From a bacterium (GTDB lineage: Bacteria > Elusimicrobiota > Elusimicrobia > UBA1565 > UBA9628): a DNA stretch of 41,820 nucleotides. The position numbers and the translations under genes were made by a program. The notes beneath the pieces were generated by a model that was not told where the DNA came from, did no database searches, and saw nothing but the letters and a program-made list of their open reading frames with translations. Each line of letters begins with the position of its first letter. Positions within the stretch are counted from its first letter, which is position 1. Below, one piece after another: positions 31,747 to 39,637 of this stretch. Location of the stretch: positions 1-41,820 of the forward strand of contig JAJZQS010000010.1 of assembly GCA_021806745.1 (NCBI GenBank). Direction: 5' to 3'.

Positions 31747-32985
31747 ATCAAGATTTGGGTCAAGACGTTCGGCTGCCGGGTCAACCAGGCCGAGGGCGAC
31801 GCGCTGAAGGCGGCCCTGGCGGGGGCGGGTGCGCGCGAGGCGGAGGATTTCGACGGCGCCGACGCGTGCGTGATCAACACTTGCACGGTCACGGGGGAGG
31901 CCGACCGCGAGGCGCTGGCGCTGCTTCGCCGCGTCGCGCGGCGCAATCCCGCGGCCAGGCTCGTGGTCACCGGTTGCCTGGCCGAGCGCGACCCGCGGGC
32001 GGTGCTCGCGGCCGCGCCTCACGCCGAGGTCGTCGGCCACGCGGCCAAGGCTGGAATTCCCGCGATGTTCGGCTGCTCGGCCGCGCCCGCGGGGATGCTC
32101 GCCGCTTCGCCCGCGGGCCGCAGTCGCGCCTTTCTCAAGGTCCAGGACGGCTGCAACATGTCTTGCGCCTACTGCACGATTCCCGCGATACGCCCGGAGC
32201 TCTCTTCGGTCCCGGTCGCCGAGTTGATCGCGCGCGTGCGGGCCCTGGCCGCGGCCGGCGTGCCCGAGATCGTGCTCTGCGGCGTGAGGCTCGGCCGCTA
32301 CCTGCGCCGCGACGACGGCGAGCGCGTGGACTTGGCCGGCCTCATCGCCCGACTGCTCGACGCGGCCGAGGGGTTTCGCCTGCGCTTGTCGTCGCTGGAG
32401 GTCACCGACGCGAGCGATCGCCTTTTCGCGCTGATGCGCTCCTCGGGCGGGCGGCTGTGCCCGCACCTGCACCTGCCCCTGCAGTCGGGCTGCGACGAGA
32501 CCTTGCGGCGCATGCGGCGCTGGTATCGCTGCGAGTTCTACCGCCGCCGCGCCGACGCCTACCGCGCGGCGGTCCCGGAGGGCTCGTTGTTCGCCGACGT
32601 GATCGCGGGATTTCCCGGCGAGACGGACGCCGAGCACGAACGCTCGCTGTCGTTCGCCCGTGAACTCGGCTTCGACGGCCTGCATGTTTTCCGATATTCG
32701 CCCCGGCCCGGCACCGCGGCCGCGGCCTGGAAGGCGCCCGCGCCCGCCGTCACGCGCGCGCGCGCCGAGGAGTGGCGCAGCCTGGACGCCTCGCGCCGGG
32801 ACGCGCACGCGGACCGGGCCGTCGGGCGCGCACGCGTGCTGGCGCCCGCCCTGGACGGGCGCGAGGGCGTCAGCGAGGATTTTTTGACCGTGCGCGTGCC
32901 GCGCGGTTTGGGCCGCGGACTGACCCCCGTGCGCGTGACGGCGCGCGAGGGCGGCGCGCTGGTGGCCGGGCCGTCCGGGTCCTAG
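31747..32985 (+). CDS. mtaB: tRNA (N6-threonylcarbamoyladenosine(37)-C2)-methylthiotransferase MtaB
   Basis: The 412-residue product aligns with MtaB from KIWVKTFGCRVNQAEGD onward. The UPF0004 domain provides C10, C46 (INTCTVT) and C77 (VVTGCLAERDP), which bind the auxiliary 4Fe-4S cluster. The radical-SAM triad is C136-NMS-C140-AY-C143 (DGCNMSCAYCTIPAIRPE), and HLHLPLQSGCDETLRRMRR and DVIAGFPGETDAEHE follow. A TRAM-like tail ends it. It converts t6A37 to ms2t6A in tRNA. No ATG, GTG or TTG lies near the expected N-terminus: the only conventional one upstream is TTG at 31672, inside the ATPase gene and without a ribosome binding site. I place the start at the ATC 6 nt after TATAAT. Confidence 0.88.
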   Translation: MKIWVKTFGCRVNQAEGDALKAALAGAGAREAEDFDGADACVINTCTVTGEADREALALLRRVARRNPAARLVVTGCLAERDPRAVLAAAPHAEVVGHAAKAGIPAMFGCSAAPAGMLAASPAGRSRAFLKVQDGCNMSCAYCTIPAIRPELSSVPVAELIARVRALAAAGVPEIVLCGVRLGRYLRRDDGERVDLAGLIARLLDAAEGFRLRLSSLEVTDASDRLFALMRSSGGRLCPHLHLPLQSGCDETLRRMRRWYRCEFYRRRADAYRAAVPEGSLFADVIAGFPGETDAEHERSLSFARELGFDGLHVFRYSPRPGTAAAAWKAPAPAVTRARAEEWRSLDASRRDAHADRAVGRARVLAPALDGREGVSEDFLTVRVPRGLGRGLTPVRVTAREGGALVAGPSGS

Positions 32986-33057
32986 GACTCAACTCGCCCC
33001 TGGGCCGTGGGCCCTTGCCGCCTTCCGGGCAAAAGGCTACAATCGATCGGAGAGTTG

Positions 33058-33396
33058 ATGGCCGATTGTCTGTTTTGCCGGATTATCCGACGCGAGATTC
33101 CCGCCCAGATCGTCCAAGAGGACGAGCATGCGCTGGTGTTTCGAGACATCCAGCCGCAGGCGCCGACGCACGTGCTCGTGATCCCGAAGAAGCATTTCGG
33201 CTCCTTGCTCGACACTTCGGACGCGGATGCGGTCTTGCTGGGACGCCTGCAGGCGGCCGCGAGGCGCTTCGCCGCCGAGGCCGGGCTGTCTTCGTTTCGG
33301 CTGGTGGCGAACAATGGCCGCGGGGCGGGGCAGTCGGTGGATCATCTCCACTATCATCTTTTGGCCGGGCGGGCGATGCAATGGCCGCCGGGTTGA
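33058..33396 (+). CDS. HIT family nucleotide-binding protein (HinT-like)
   Basis: The ATG at 33058 is preceded by GGAGAG and by TACAAT at 33038-33043, leaving a leader of only about 10 nt. The 112-residue product is a full HIT domain: MADCLFCRIIRREIPAQIV with a CxxC (C4, C7), then ALVFRDIQPQAPTHVLVIPK. NGRGAGQSVDHLHYHLLAGR follows with H96-L-H98-Y-H100, the histidine triad. HinT-type enzymes hydrolyse AMP-lysine or other nucleoside phosphoramidates. The CxxC suggests a bound zinc together with nearby His residues. It lies between mtaB and rpsU, all in the same direction. Confidence 0.93.
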   Translation: MADCLFCRIIRREIPAQIVQEDEHALVFRDIQPQAPTHVLVIPKKHFGSLLDTSDADAVLLGRLQAAARRFAAEAGLSSFRLVANNGRGAGQSVDHLHYHLLAGRAMQWPPG

Positions 33397-33439
33397 CGGG
33401 CAGTCCAGTTCCGACGACGGAAAGGTGGTGAATCACTGA

Positions 33440-33637
33440 ATGGTTTTCATCAAACTGAGGGAGGGCGAAGGCCTCGAGGAGGCTTTGCGCCGCTTCAAGC
33501 GCGAGTGCGAGCGCAACGGCGTGCTGAAGGAAGTCAAGCGCCGCGAGCGCTACGCGTCCCCGGCCGTCAAGCGCAAGCTCAAGGCCGCCGAAGCCCGCCG
33601 CAAGCAGCGGCGCGCCAAGCGCCGCCGCGTCCCCTGA
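33440..33637 (+). CDS. rpsU: 30S ribosomal protein bS21
   Basis: The 65-residue basic product reads MVFIKLREGEGLEEALRRFK, RECERNGVLKEVKRRERYAS, then a Lys/Arg-rich tail ending KRRRVP, standard for bS21. It binds near the 3' end of 16S rRNA and helps start-site recognition. AAAGGTGG lies about 11 nt before the ATG. It opens the rpsU-dnaG-rpoD operon and is followed at once by a strong intrinsic terminator, which would let S21 be made in excess over primase. Confidence 0.96.
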   Translation: MVFIKLREGEGLEEALRRFKRECERNGVLKEVKRRERYASPAVKRKLKAAEARRKQRRAKRRRVP

Positions 33638-33640
33638 CCG

Positions 33641-33690
33641 CGGCCGGCGCCGCCGCGCGCTTTCAGCGCCGCGGCGCCGGCCGTTTTTTT
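33641..33690 (+). terminator. Intrinsic terminator between rpsU and dnaG
   Basis: A perfect 13-bp GC stem (CGGCCGGCGCCGC at 33641-33653 with its complement at 33671-33683) encloses a 17-nt loop that can pair further (GCGC-TTTCA-GCGC). TTTTTTT follows at 33684-33690. Its place matches the terminator between rpsU and dnaG in the E. coli macromolecular-synthesis operon; partial read-through would feed dnaG and rpoD. Confidence 0.92.
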
Positions 33691-33701
33691 GATTTGGAGG
33701 A

Positions 33702-33749
33702 ATGTTGAACGACGCCGTTCGAACCGCCGTTGCGGAGCGTGAGCGATGA
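33702..33749 (+). CDS. Short leader ORF coupled to dnaG
   Basis: An ATG at 33702, preceded by TTTGGAGGA, opens a 15-codon frame (MLNDAVRTAVAERER) whose TGA overlaps the dnaG ATG in an ATGA. The Shine-Dalgarno is the best in the region, whereas dnaG has only a weak one inside this ORF. Translation of the leader would thus load ribosomes on dnaG. It could be a coupling leader peptide or a remnant of an older gene at this place; no homologue is recognised. Confidence 0.55.
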   Translation: MLNDAVRTAVAERER

Positions 33750-35458
33750 TCTCGCCGGAGACCATCGAGGCCATCCGCGCCCGGTTGGACATCGCCGAAC
33801 TGGTGGGCGAGCGCGTTCAGCTCTCCCGCGCCGGGCGCAATTTGAAGGGCCGCTGCCCGTTCCACCAGGAGCGCACTCCTTCGTTCGTCGTCAGCCCCGA
33901 GCGGCAGACTTTCCACTGCTTCGGCTGCGGCGAGGGCGGCGACGCGTTCTCGTTTCTGATGAAGTCCGAGGGCCTGAGCTTTGCCGAGGCCGCCGAGCGC
34001 CTGGCCGAGCGCGCGGGCGTCAAGCTCGAGGCCTCCCGGGAGCTGTCGCCGCAGGACAAGGACCGCCTGCGCATGAAAGAGGCCATGGAGTTCGCGGCCG
34101 CGCATTACCACGAGGTCCTGCTCAAGGACCCCGCGGCCGAGCCCGCGCGGCGCTACGCCGCCGCGCGCCGCCTCAACAAGGCCTCGGTGGAGGGATTTTT
34201 TCTCGGATACGCCCCGCGCCAGGGGCGATTGTGCGAAGCCGCGCAGAAAAAGGGCTTTGAGGCGCAACTCCTGATCCGGGCGGGCCTGGCCGCGCGTCGG
34301 CCCGACGGCGCGCTTCGCGATTACTTCTTCGACCGGCTGATGTTTCCGATCCGAGACGCCAAGGGCGCGACGATCGGCTTCGGCGGGCGCACGCTCGGCG
34401 ACGGCGAGCCGAAATACCTGAACAGCCCCGAGTCCCCGGTGTTCTCCAAGGGTCGAGTGCTCTACGGCCTTTTCGAGGGCGACGGGGCCGCGCGCAAGGC
34501 CCGCCGCGTCCACCTGATGGAAGGCTACATGGACGTCATCGCCGCGCACCAGCACGGCCTCAAGACCGCGTGCGCGGCGCTGGGTACCGCGCTGACGCCG
34601 GAGCAGGCCGCTCTGGTCAAGCGCCACGCCGAGGAGGCGGTTCTCGTCTTCGACGCCGACTCCGCGGGCCAAAACGCCGCCGTGCGCGGCGCGGAGGTCG
34701 CTCTGGCGGCCGGCCTGGGCGTGCGCGTGGGCAGCGTGCCCGAGGGAAAGGACCCCGACGAGTTCCTGCACGCCAAGGGCCTGCCCGCGTTCGAGGCGGC
34801 TCTGGCCGCGGCGGTGGACCCGGTCGCGTTCCAGACCGAGCTCTTGATCAAGCGCGCCGGCGAACTGACACCGGAGGCCAAGTCCAAGGTCGCCAAGGAA
34901 GTCCTGGCCACGATCGCGCGCTGCCCGGACGAGGTGCTCAAAGACGAGTGGGTCCGACGCCTGGCCGCGCGCCTGGGCGTGCGCGAGGAGTCCTTGCGCC
35001 GCGCCGGGGCCAAGGCCGCGCCGCCGCGCCGCGCCGCGCTCTCGCCCGAGGCCGACGCCCCCGCACCGGCCGCGCCCGCGGCGCTGCCCTCCATCGAGCG
35101 CAGCCTGCTGGAGGTCCTGGCGCAGGCGCCGAGCGTGCTGGAGGAGACCGACGACGGGGATTTTTCCTCGCCGGCGGCGCTCGAGCTGGCGCGGGCGATG
35201 CGCCGCGCCGCGCCCTACGACAAGGGCTGGGCCGCGCGGTTTCTGGAGGCGACGCCGGAGGGCGCGCTCAAGTCCGCGGCGCGCGCGCTCCTGCACCGGG
35301 ATTTGCCCGAAGACGACTACGTGCGCGTGGCGCGCGAGAAGCTGAGGATGCGGCGACTGGAACTGCAGCGCCGCCGCCTGAGCGCCGCGTCCGGCGACGC
35401 GCGCGAGATGGCGAAGATCGTGGCCGATTTGAACCTGGGAACGAAGACGGGCGCGTGA
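33746..35458 (+). CDS. dnaG: DNA primase DnaG
   Basis: The 570-residue product has the CHC2 zinc domain (C37-P-F-H40, then C58-F-G-C61 in FHCFGCGEGGDAFSFLM), the RNA-polymerase N-subdomain (YFFDRLMFPIRDAKGATIGFGGRTL; YLNSPESPVFSKGRVLYGL) and a Toprim core (VHLMEGYMDVIAAHQHGL with Glu; AVLVFDADSAGQNAA with the DxD). A C-terminal helicase-binding region completes it. It makes RNA primers for replication together with DnaB. The start at 33746 is fixed by the ATGA overlap with the leader ORF and by family homology (MISPETIEAIRARLDIAELV). rpoD follows 23 bp after the stop. Confidence 0.95.
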   Translation: MISPETIEAIRARLDIAELVGERVQLSRAGRNLKGRCPFHQERTPSFVVSPERQTFHCFGCGEGGDAFSFLMKSEGLSFAEAAERLAERAGVKLEASRELSPQDKDRLRMKEAMEFAAAHYHEVLLKDPAAEPARRYAAARRLNKASVEGFFLGYAPRQGRLCEAAQKKGFEAQLLIRAGLAARRPDGALRDYFFDRLMFPIRDAKGATIGFGGRTLGDGEPKYLNSPESPVFSKGRVLYGLFEGDGAARKARRVHLMEGYMDVIAAHQHGLKTACAALGTALTPEQAALVKRHAEEAVLVFDADSAGQNAAVRGAEVALAAGLGVRVGSVPEGKDPDEFLHAKGLPAFEAALAAAVDPVAFQTELLIKRAGELTPEAKSKVAKEVLATIARCPDEVLKDEWVRRLAARLGVREESLRRAGAKAAPPRRAALSPEADAPAPAAPAALPSIERSLLEVLAQAPSVLEETDDGDFSSPAALELARAMRRAAPYDKGWAARFLEATPEGALKSAARALLHRDLPEDDYVRVAREKLRMRRLELQRRRLSAASGDAREMAKIVADLNLGTKTGA

Positions 35459-35481
35459 CGCGAGGCGGATAAAGGAGAACC

Positions 35482-37197
35482 ATGGCCATTCAGACGAGCC
35501 AGGCGATGAAAAACCTCATCGACCTGGGCAAGGAGCACGGCTACTTGACGCTCGAGGAGATCAGCCGTACCGTCTCCGTCGCCAACATGAAGACCGAAGA
35601 GGTCGACGAGTTGATGACGGCGCTTGAGGATCTCGGCGTCGAGGTCGTCGACCGCAAAAAGCCCAACGCGAGTCCGATCGTCGAGCGCGAGCGCTTCTCC
35701 GAGGACTGGGGCGGCTCGTCGGACATCTCCAACTCGATTCGGATGTATCTGTCGGAGATGGGCCGCGTCCCGCTGCTCAACCGCGAGGAGGAGGTCACGC
35801 TGGCGCGCAACGTGCGCGAGCGCGAGAAGGAACTGCGCATGCTCGTGCTGGAGTCTCCGGTCACCATGCGCGAGATCCGCTCCTGGGAGACCCTGATCGA
35901 GGCCCAGGAGATGACGCCCAAGGAACTGATGCCGCGCGGACGCAAGACCACCGCCGAATTGACGGGCATGCGCCGCAAGATGAAATCGGTCGCGCAGTTC
36001 ATCACCAAGGCCGAAAAGCAGATGCAGGCCCTGCGCGAGAAGCTGGAAAGCCCCAAGCTCACGCCGCAGCGCCGCATCAAGCTGCAAAAGAAGATCGAGG
36101 GCATCAACAAGCTCGTCATCGCCCGCATCGTCAGCCTGAACCTGAACCAGGAGAAGATCAAGCGTCTGACCAATAAGATCAAGAACCTGGCCGGCAAGAT
36201 CGACGAATGCAAAGACGAGATGTCGCGCTACCAGAAGCGCTACGGCTGCACCCACGAGGAGATCAAGACCTACTACGCGCAAGTCAAGAAGGGCAAGATG
36301 ACCGAGGCCGCGTTCAAAGCCAAGACCGGCTACGCGACGACCGCCGTCGAGGCCGCCGTCGAGAACATGGACGCGGTCGCCGATCGCCTGCAGCGCATCC
36401 AGAACACCCTGCCCATCCCGATCGACCGGTTCATGGAGCTCAACGACAAGATCGTCAATCTGGAAGACACGATCCTGGAAGACAAGCTCAAGCTCATCAA
36501 GGCCAACCTGCGCCTGGTGGTCTCCATCGCCAAGAAGCACGTGAACTCCAACCTGGAGCTGTCGGACCTGATCCAGGAGGGCGGCCTGGGCCTGATGAAG
36601 GCCGTCGAGAAGTTCGAGTACAAGCGCGGCTTCAAGTTCTCCACCTACGCGACCTGGTGGATCCGCCAGTCGATCAACCGCGCCATCGCCGACCAGGCGC
36701 GCACCATCCGCATTCCGGTGCACATGAAGGAGCTCATTTCCAAGCTCACCAAGGTCACCCGGCGCTACCGCCAGGAGTTCGGCCGCGAGCCCACGCTCGA
36801 GGAGTACACGCGCTCGCTGCACATCAGCATGGACAAGGTCAAAAACGTCCTGAAGATCATGCAAGAGCCGGTGTCGCTGGCCACGCCCATCGGCGAGGAC
36901 GAGGACAGCTACCTGGAGGATTTCATCGAGGACAAGACGACCTCCGCGCCGTCGAACTCGGCGGGCACCTTCCTGCGCCGCGCCGAGATCGAAAAGGTCC
37001 TCTCCACGCTCAGCGACCGCGAGGCCAAGATCATCAAGTTGCGCTTTGGAATCGATTCCGGCTATCCGCGCACGCTCGAGGAAGTCGGCCGAATCTTCCG
37101 CGTCACGCGCGAGCGCGTGCGCCAAATCGAAGCCAAGGCCGTGCGCAAACTCCGTCACCCGTCGCGCAGCAAGTCCCTGCGCGACTACATGGAGTAG
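35482..37197 (+). CDS. rpoD: Primary sigma factor RpoD (sigma70)
   Basis: The 571-residue product has region 1.1 (residues 1-60), region 1.2 ([20 protein letters not shown] near 85-104), and a charged non-conserved helical insert (about 130-300, [26 protein letters not shown]). Region 2 (about 344-415) has [42 protein letters not shown] and [10 protein letters not shown], and regions 3 and 4 follow. The region 4 HTH reads [20 protein letters not shown]. It directs RNA polymerase to housekeeping promoters; the TTGACA/TATAAT promoters found in this window fit. AAAGGAGAACC precedes the ATG. It closes the rpsU-dnaG-rpoD operon with one tiny gene behind it. Confidence 0.97.
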   Translation: MAIQTSQAMKNLIDLGKEHGYLTLEEISRTVSVANMKTEEVDELMTALEDLGVEVVDRKKPNASPIVERERFSEDWGGSSDISNSIRMYLSEMGRVPLLNREEEVTLARNVREREKELRMLVLESPVTMREIRSWETLIEAQEMTPKELMPRGRKTTAELTGMRRKMKSVAQFITKAEKQMQALREKLESPKLTPQRRIKLQKKIEGINKLVIARIVSLNLNQEKIKRLTNKIKNLAGKIDECKDEMSRYQKRYGCTHEEIKTYYAQVKKGKMTEAAFKAKTGYATTAVEAAVENMDAVADRLQRIQNTLPIPIDRFMELNDKIVNLEDTILEDKLKLIKANLRLVVSIAKKHVNSNLELSDLIQEGGLGLMKAVEKFEYKRGFKFSTYATWWIRQSINRAIADQARTIRIPVHMKELISKLTKVTRRYRQEFGREPTLEEYTRSLHISMDKVKNVLKIMQEPVSLATPIGEDEDSYLEDFIEDKTTSAPSNSAGTFLRRAEIEKVLSTLSDREAKIIKLRFGIDSGYPRTLEEVGRIFRVTRERVRQIEAKAVRKLRHPSRSKSLRDYME

Positions 37198-37199
37198 CC

Positions 37200-37439
37200 G
37201 TGCGCCGCGTTCTGGAGATCGTCGTCGTCGTCGCGGCCGTCGGCCTGGCCGCCCTGCTGTGGCGCTCCCGGCCCGCGCGCCGGGGGGCGGCGGCTGTTTC
37301 GCATGGCGATCCGATCCCTTTCGGCTCGGCTGCGCCTCAGCCGGCGGTGACGGGGCTGGCGCCGATCAAGGTGAGGTTGGCGCCGCGGGCCTCGCGCGAG
37401 GCCGCTCCGCCGCCGCCGCCCACTACGGCGGGCGACTGA
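37200..37439 (+). CDS. Small single-pass membrane protein after rpoD
   Basis: The GTG at 37200 follows rpoD by 2 bp, with GGAG at its end, and opens 79 codons. The product has one hydrophobic helix (VLEIVVVVAAVGLAALLWRS) and then an Arg/Ala/Pro-rich tail ending PPPPPTTAGD. I recognise no family. Codon third positions are mostly G or C, as in real genes here, and the fit between rpoD and the next convergent gene (4 bp) supports it. It may be a membrane-anchored accessory protein; nothing more can be said. Confidence 0.5.
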   Translation: MRRVLEIVVVVAAVGLAALLWRSRPARRGAAAVSHGDPIPFGSAAPQPAVTGLAPIKVRLAPRASREAAPPPPPTTAGD

Positions 37440-37443
37440 ACTG

Positions 37444-38118
37444 CTAGCGGCGGCGCTTGAGCACCTCGCGCAGGGCTTCCGCGGCCAAGTCCTTGGCGCC
37501 GAGGCCGAAAGCGATGGCCAGCGCCAGTCCGAGCGAGCCCAGCAGGATTTGCGCCGTCGACACGACGAGCGCCGGCCTTGCCCCGATCTGCTCGAGCGCG
37601 GCCAGCGCCGAGTAGCCGACGACGACCGCGTAGGCTCCGGCGGCCACGGCGCGCCCGCCGCGGATGGTGTTGGCCTCGGAGGCGTTGATGAGCACCTGCG
37701 ACAGCAGGCGCGCGAACAGCAGGCCGCCGAAGACGATCAGCACGCCGGAGATCAGCGCCGGCAAGAACGCCGCGAAGCGCTCAAGCAAGTCCGAGACCGC
37801 CGTCATGTTCAGCGCGTTGGCCGCCGAGACCACGAAGACGACGATCAGAAACCAATAGACGACGAACGCCGCGACCGCCGTCGGTGAGCGGCCAAGTCCC
37901 AGGCGCGCGAGCAGTTCGTTGAGGCCGGCGCGGCTGGTGTGGTCGTCGAGGCGGATTTTTCCGAGCACGGTCTCGACGATCATCCGGAAAAAGCGCGCCA
38001 GCAGCATTCCGGCCAGCAGCAGCAGGAACGCCGCCGCCAGCGCCGGCAGAGCCGACGACACGCGCTTGGCCGCCGTCAGCAGCGGATCGACGAACAGCGA
38101 GGTCCAATTGCCGTACAT
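37444..38118 (-). CDS. Conserved TM-helix membrane protein (MscS-associated family)
   Basis: The 224-residue product shows two copies of the TM-helix repeat often linked to mechanosensitive channels: LPALAAAFLLLLAGMLLARFFRMIVETVLGKI (about 24-55) and LPALISGVLIVFGGLLFARLLSQVL (about 118-142). SPTAVAAFVVYWFLIVVFVVSAANAL lies between them, and ALAIAFGLGAKDLAAEALREVL ends it, as in MscS-type proteins just before the beta domain. That beta domain is absent, so it is a pore-like or scaffold membrane protein of unknown conductance. TAGAAT lies 7 nt upstream of the ATG (38126-38131), predicting a leaderless message. Confidence 0.82.
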   Translation of the reverse strand: MYGNWTSLFVDPLLTAAKRVSSALPALAAAFLLLLAGMLLARFFRMIVETVLGKIRLDDHTSRAGLNELLARLGLGRSPTAVAAFVVYWFLIVVFVVSAANALNMTAVSDLLERFAAFLPALISGVLIVFGGLLFARLLSQVLINASEANTIRGGRAVAAGAYAVVVGYSALAALEQIGARPALVVSTAQILLGSLGLALAIAFGLGAKDLAAEALREVLKRRR

Positions 38119-38145
38119 GGGCGCGATTCTAGCACTTCGCGCCGT

Positions 38146-38523
38146 CTACCAGCGCGGCGCGCGGCGCGCGGCGGCGCGCTTGAGCTGGCGGATGGCGCGG
38201 CGGGGCATCGCGCGGCGGCGGCGTTGGGCGCGCCGAGCGGGCTTGCGGCGCGCGGCCGCGGCGGGCGCCAGGCCCTGCTCGGGAGATTTCGCGGCGGGAG
38301 CCAGCGCCGCGGCGGTTGAGGGCGCGTCGCCCAGACGCAGCACGATCACTCGGCCCGAGGCGCCGCGCATCGCCGCCGTCAGCCCCTCTCCGGGTTTGTC
38401 CGTCTGGGCCAGGATTTGTTCCGAGAGCGGGTCGGAGCCGATGATTTGGGGCACCCCGTCGGCTCGGGCGAAAGACGCCGCCATCATCAGCCCCGCCGCC
38501 GCCGTCAGGATCACGCGCCTCAT
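38146..38523 (-). CDS. Hypothetical exported protein with Arg-rich tail
   Basis: The 125-residue product has a signal peptide (MRRVILTAAAGLMMAASFAR, then ADGVPQ). A short mature region (SGRVIVLRLGDAPST) follows, then a strongly basic C-terminus rich in Arg and Ala (RRKPARRAQRRRRAMPRRAI) that could bind acidic polymer or nucleic acid. No family is recognised. CATAAT on the minus strand, 9 nt before the ATG, is a candidate -10 box. It stands alone between two other minus-strand genes. Confidence 0.5.
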   Translation of the reverse strand: MRRVILTAAAGLMMAASFARADGVPQIIGSDPLSEQILAQTDKPGEGLTAAMRGASGRVIVLRLGDAPSTAAALAPAAKSPEQGLAPAAAARRKPARRAQRRRRAMPRRAIRQLKRAAARRAPRW

Positions 38524-38600
38524 CTTGCGGACATTATGCGCGCGGCGCGCGCCTCGCGCAGGCGGCTTAGGTCCCGAATCCGGCTAGGCCCTCGGTCCTA

Positions 38601-39482
38601 TTATTGGTTGGTCGTCGCGCGCAGGCCCAGGGGCTGGGGCTGGCCGGCGTTCGGGTCGGTCGCGGACGGCGAGCCAAGAGCGTTTGCGTTCAGCACGGAG
38701 CCTTCGACGCCTTTCATGCGCGCGTCGGCCGCGATGGCCGGCCGGTAGGTGAGCCGGATTTTGCTCGTGTCGGCGACGGTCGCGCCGTCCACGCGGCCGG
38801 GCTCCAGGGCGGCGGCGCCGCGCGCGCCGGGTCCGGCGCCGAGGCCGGGCGCGCCGCCGAGTTGGGCCATCAGCCGGCCCATCCCCGAGCCCAGGGACCG
38901 GGCTCCGGAATCGGAGGCGCCCACGGTGGAGGGATCGCTGCCCGAGGTCCCGCTAAGACCGAGCATGCCCGAGCCGGAGGGCTCGGGAACCGCGCCGGCG
39001 CCCGAGGCCAGCGGGCCCGCGCCGACGGAGTCCCCGCCGCCGCCGGCAGCGGGGGAGCCGTCGGCCTTGAAAGTGGAACCTCCCGGCGTCATCAGCCCGC
39101 CCGGGGTGCCCAGGCCGGCCGCCACGTCCGGCCGGGCGCCGAGGCGGGCGCTGAACCCGAACGGGCGCTGAGAGCGCAGGCATTGTCCGTAGGCCCGCAC
39201 CACCGGGTCGTCGGTCTTGTCCAAGGAGATGAAGTCGGTGTTCTTGCCGGTGGCCAAGTCCGACATCTTCACCGTGCCGTGGAAGAAGATGAACTGCTTC
39301 TGGGCGGCCATGTCGTAGCAGGTCTGCCCGCCGGCGGGGGGAGCGTCCGCGCTCGCGGGGGAGGCCGCTTCGAGTGTGGACGCGTCGAGATTGGAAAATC
39401 CCGCCCCGGGCGCGGTCGAGGCGCGCGCCGGAGCGGCCGCGGCGAGCGCGGCGGCGATCAGGAGCCGGGGAGGGGTTTTCAT
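38601..39482 (-). CDS. Hypothetical exported Gly/Ser-rich protein
   Basis: The ATG at 39482 (MKTPPRLLIAAALAAAAPAR) begins a signal peptide and has GGAA upstream; an ORF extending to 39566 lacks such support. The 293-residue product has an ordered-looking part at about 50-110 (TCYDMAAQKQFIFFHGTVKM, TDFISLDKTDDPVVRAYGQC) with two Cys that could form a disulfide. A long Gly/Ser/Pro-rich region follows (TPGGLMTPGGSTF, GGGGDSVGAG, SGMLGLSGTSGS), typical of flexible surface or periplasmic proteins. I recognise no family. It is divergent from the phosphohexomutase gene. Confidence 0.65.
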   Translation of the reverse strand: MKTPPRLLIAAALAAAAPARASTAPGAGFSNLDASTLEAASPASADAPPAGGQTCYDMAAQKQFIFFHGTVKMSDLATGKNTDFISLDKTDDPVVRAYGQCLRSQRPFGFSARLGARPDVAAGLGTPGGLMTPGGSTFKADGSPAAGGGGDSVGAGPLASGAGAVPEPSGSGMLGLSGTSGSDPSTVGASDSGARSLGSGMGRLMAQLGGAPGLGAGPGARGAAALEPGRVDGATVADTSKIRLTYRPAIAADARMKGVEGSVLNANALGSPSATDPNAGQPQPLGLRATTNQ

Positions 39483-39637
39483 GGGAGTCGTTCCTTGTCG
39501 CGTCGACATCCCCAGCATACCCCGCTCTCTCGCATGGCGCCATAGGACTAAAGACCTACCTGTCAATGGGACTTAAGGCCCACAGGCGCTTGGGGGCGGC
39601 GGTTGACCGGGCCCCCCGACTTATCTTAGGATGGCCC

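Noticed and set aside
39374-39637. N-terminal extension of the phosphohexomutase
   Set aside because: The extension is antisense to the exported protein gene and crosses the promoter at 39603-39632; family homology begins at 39638.
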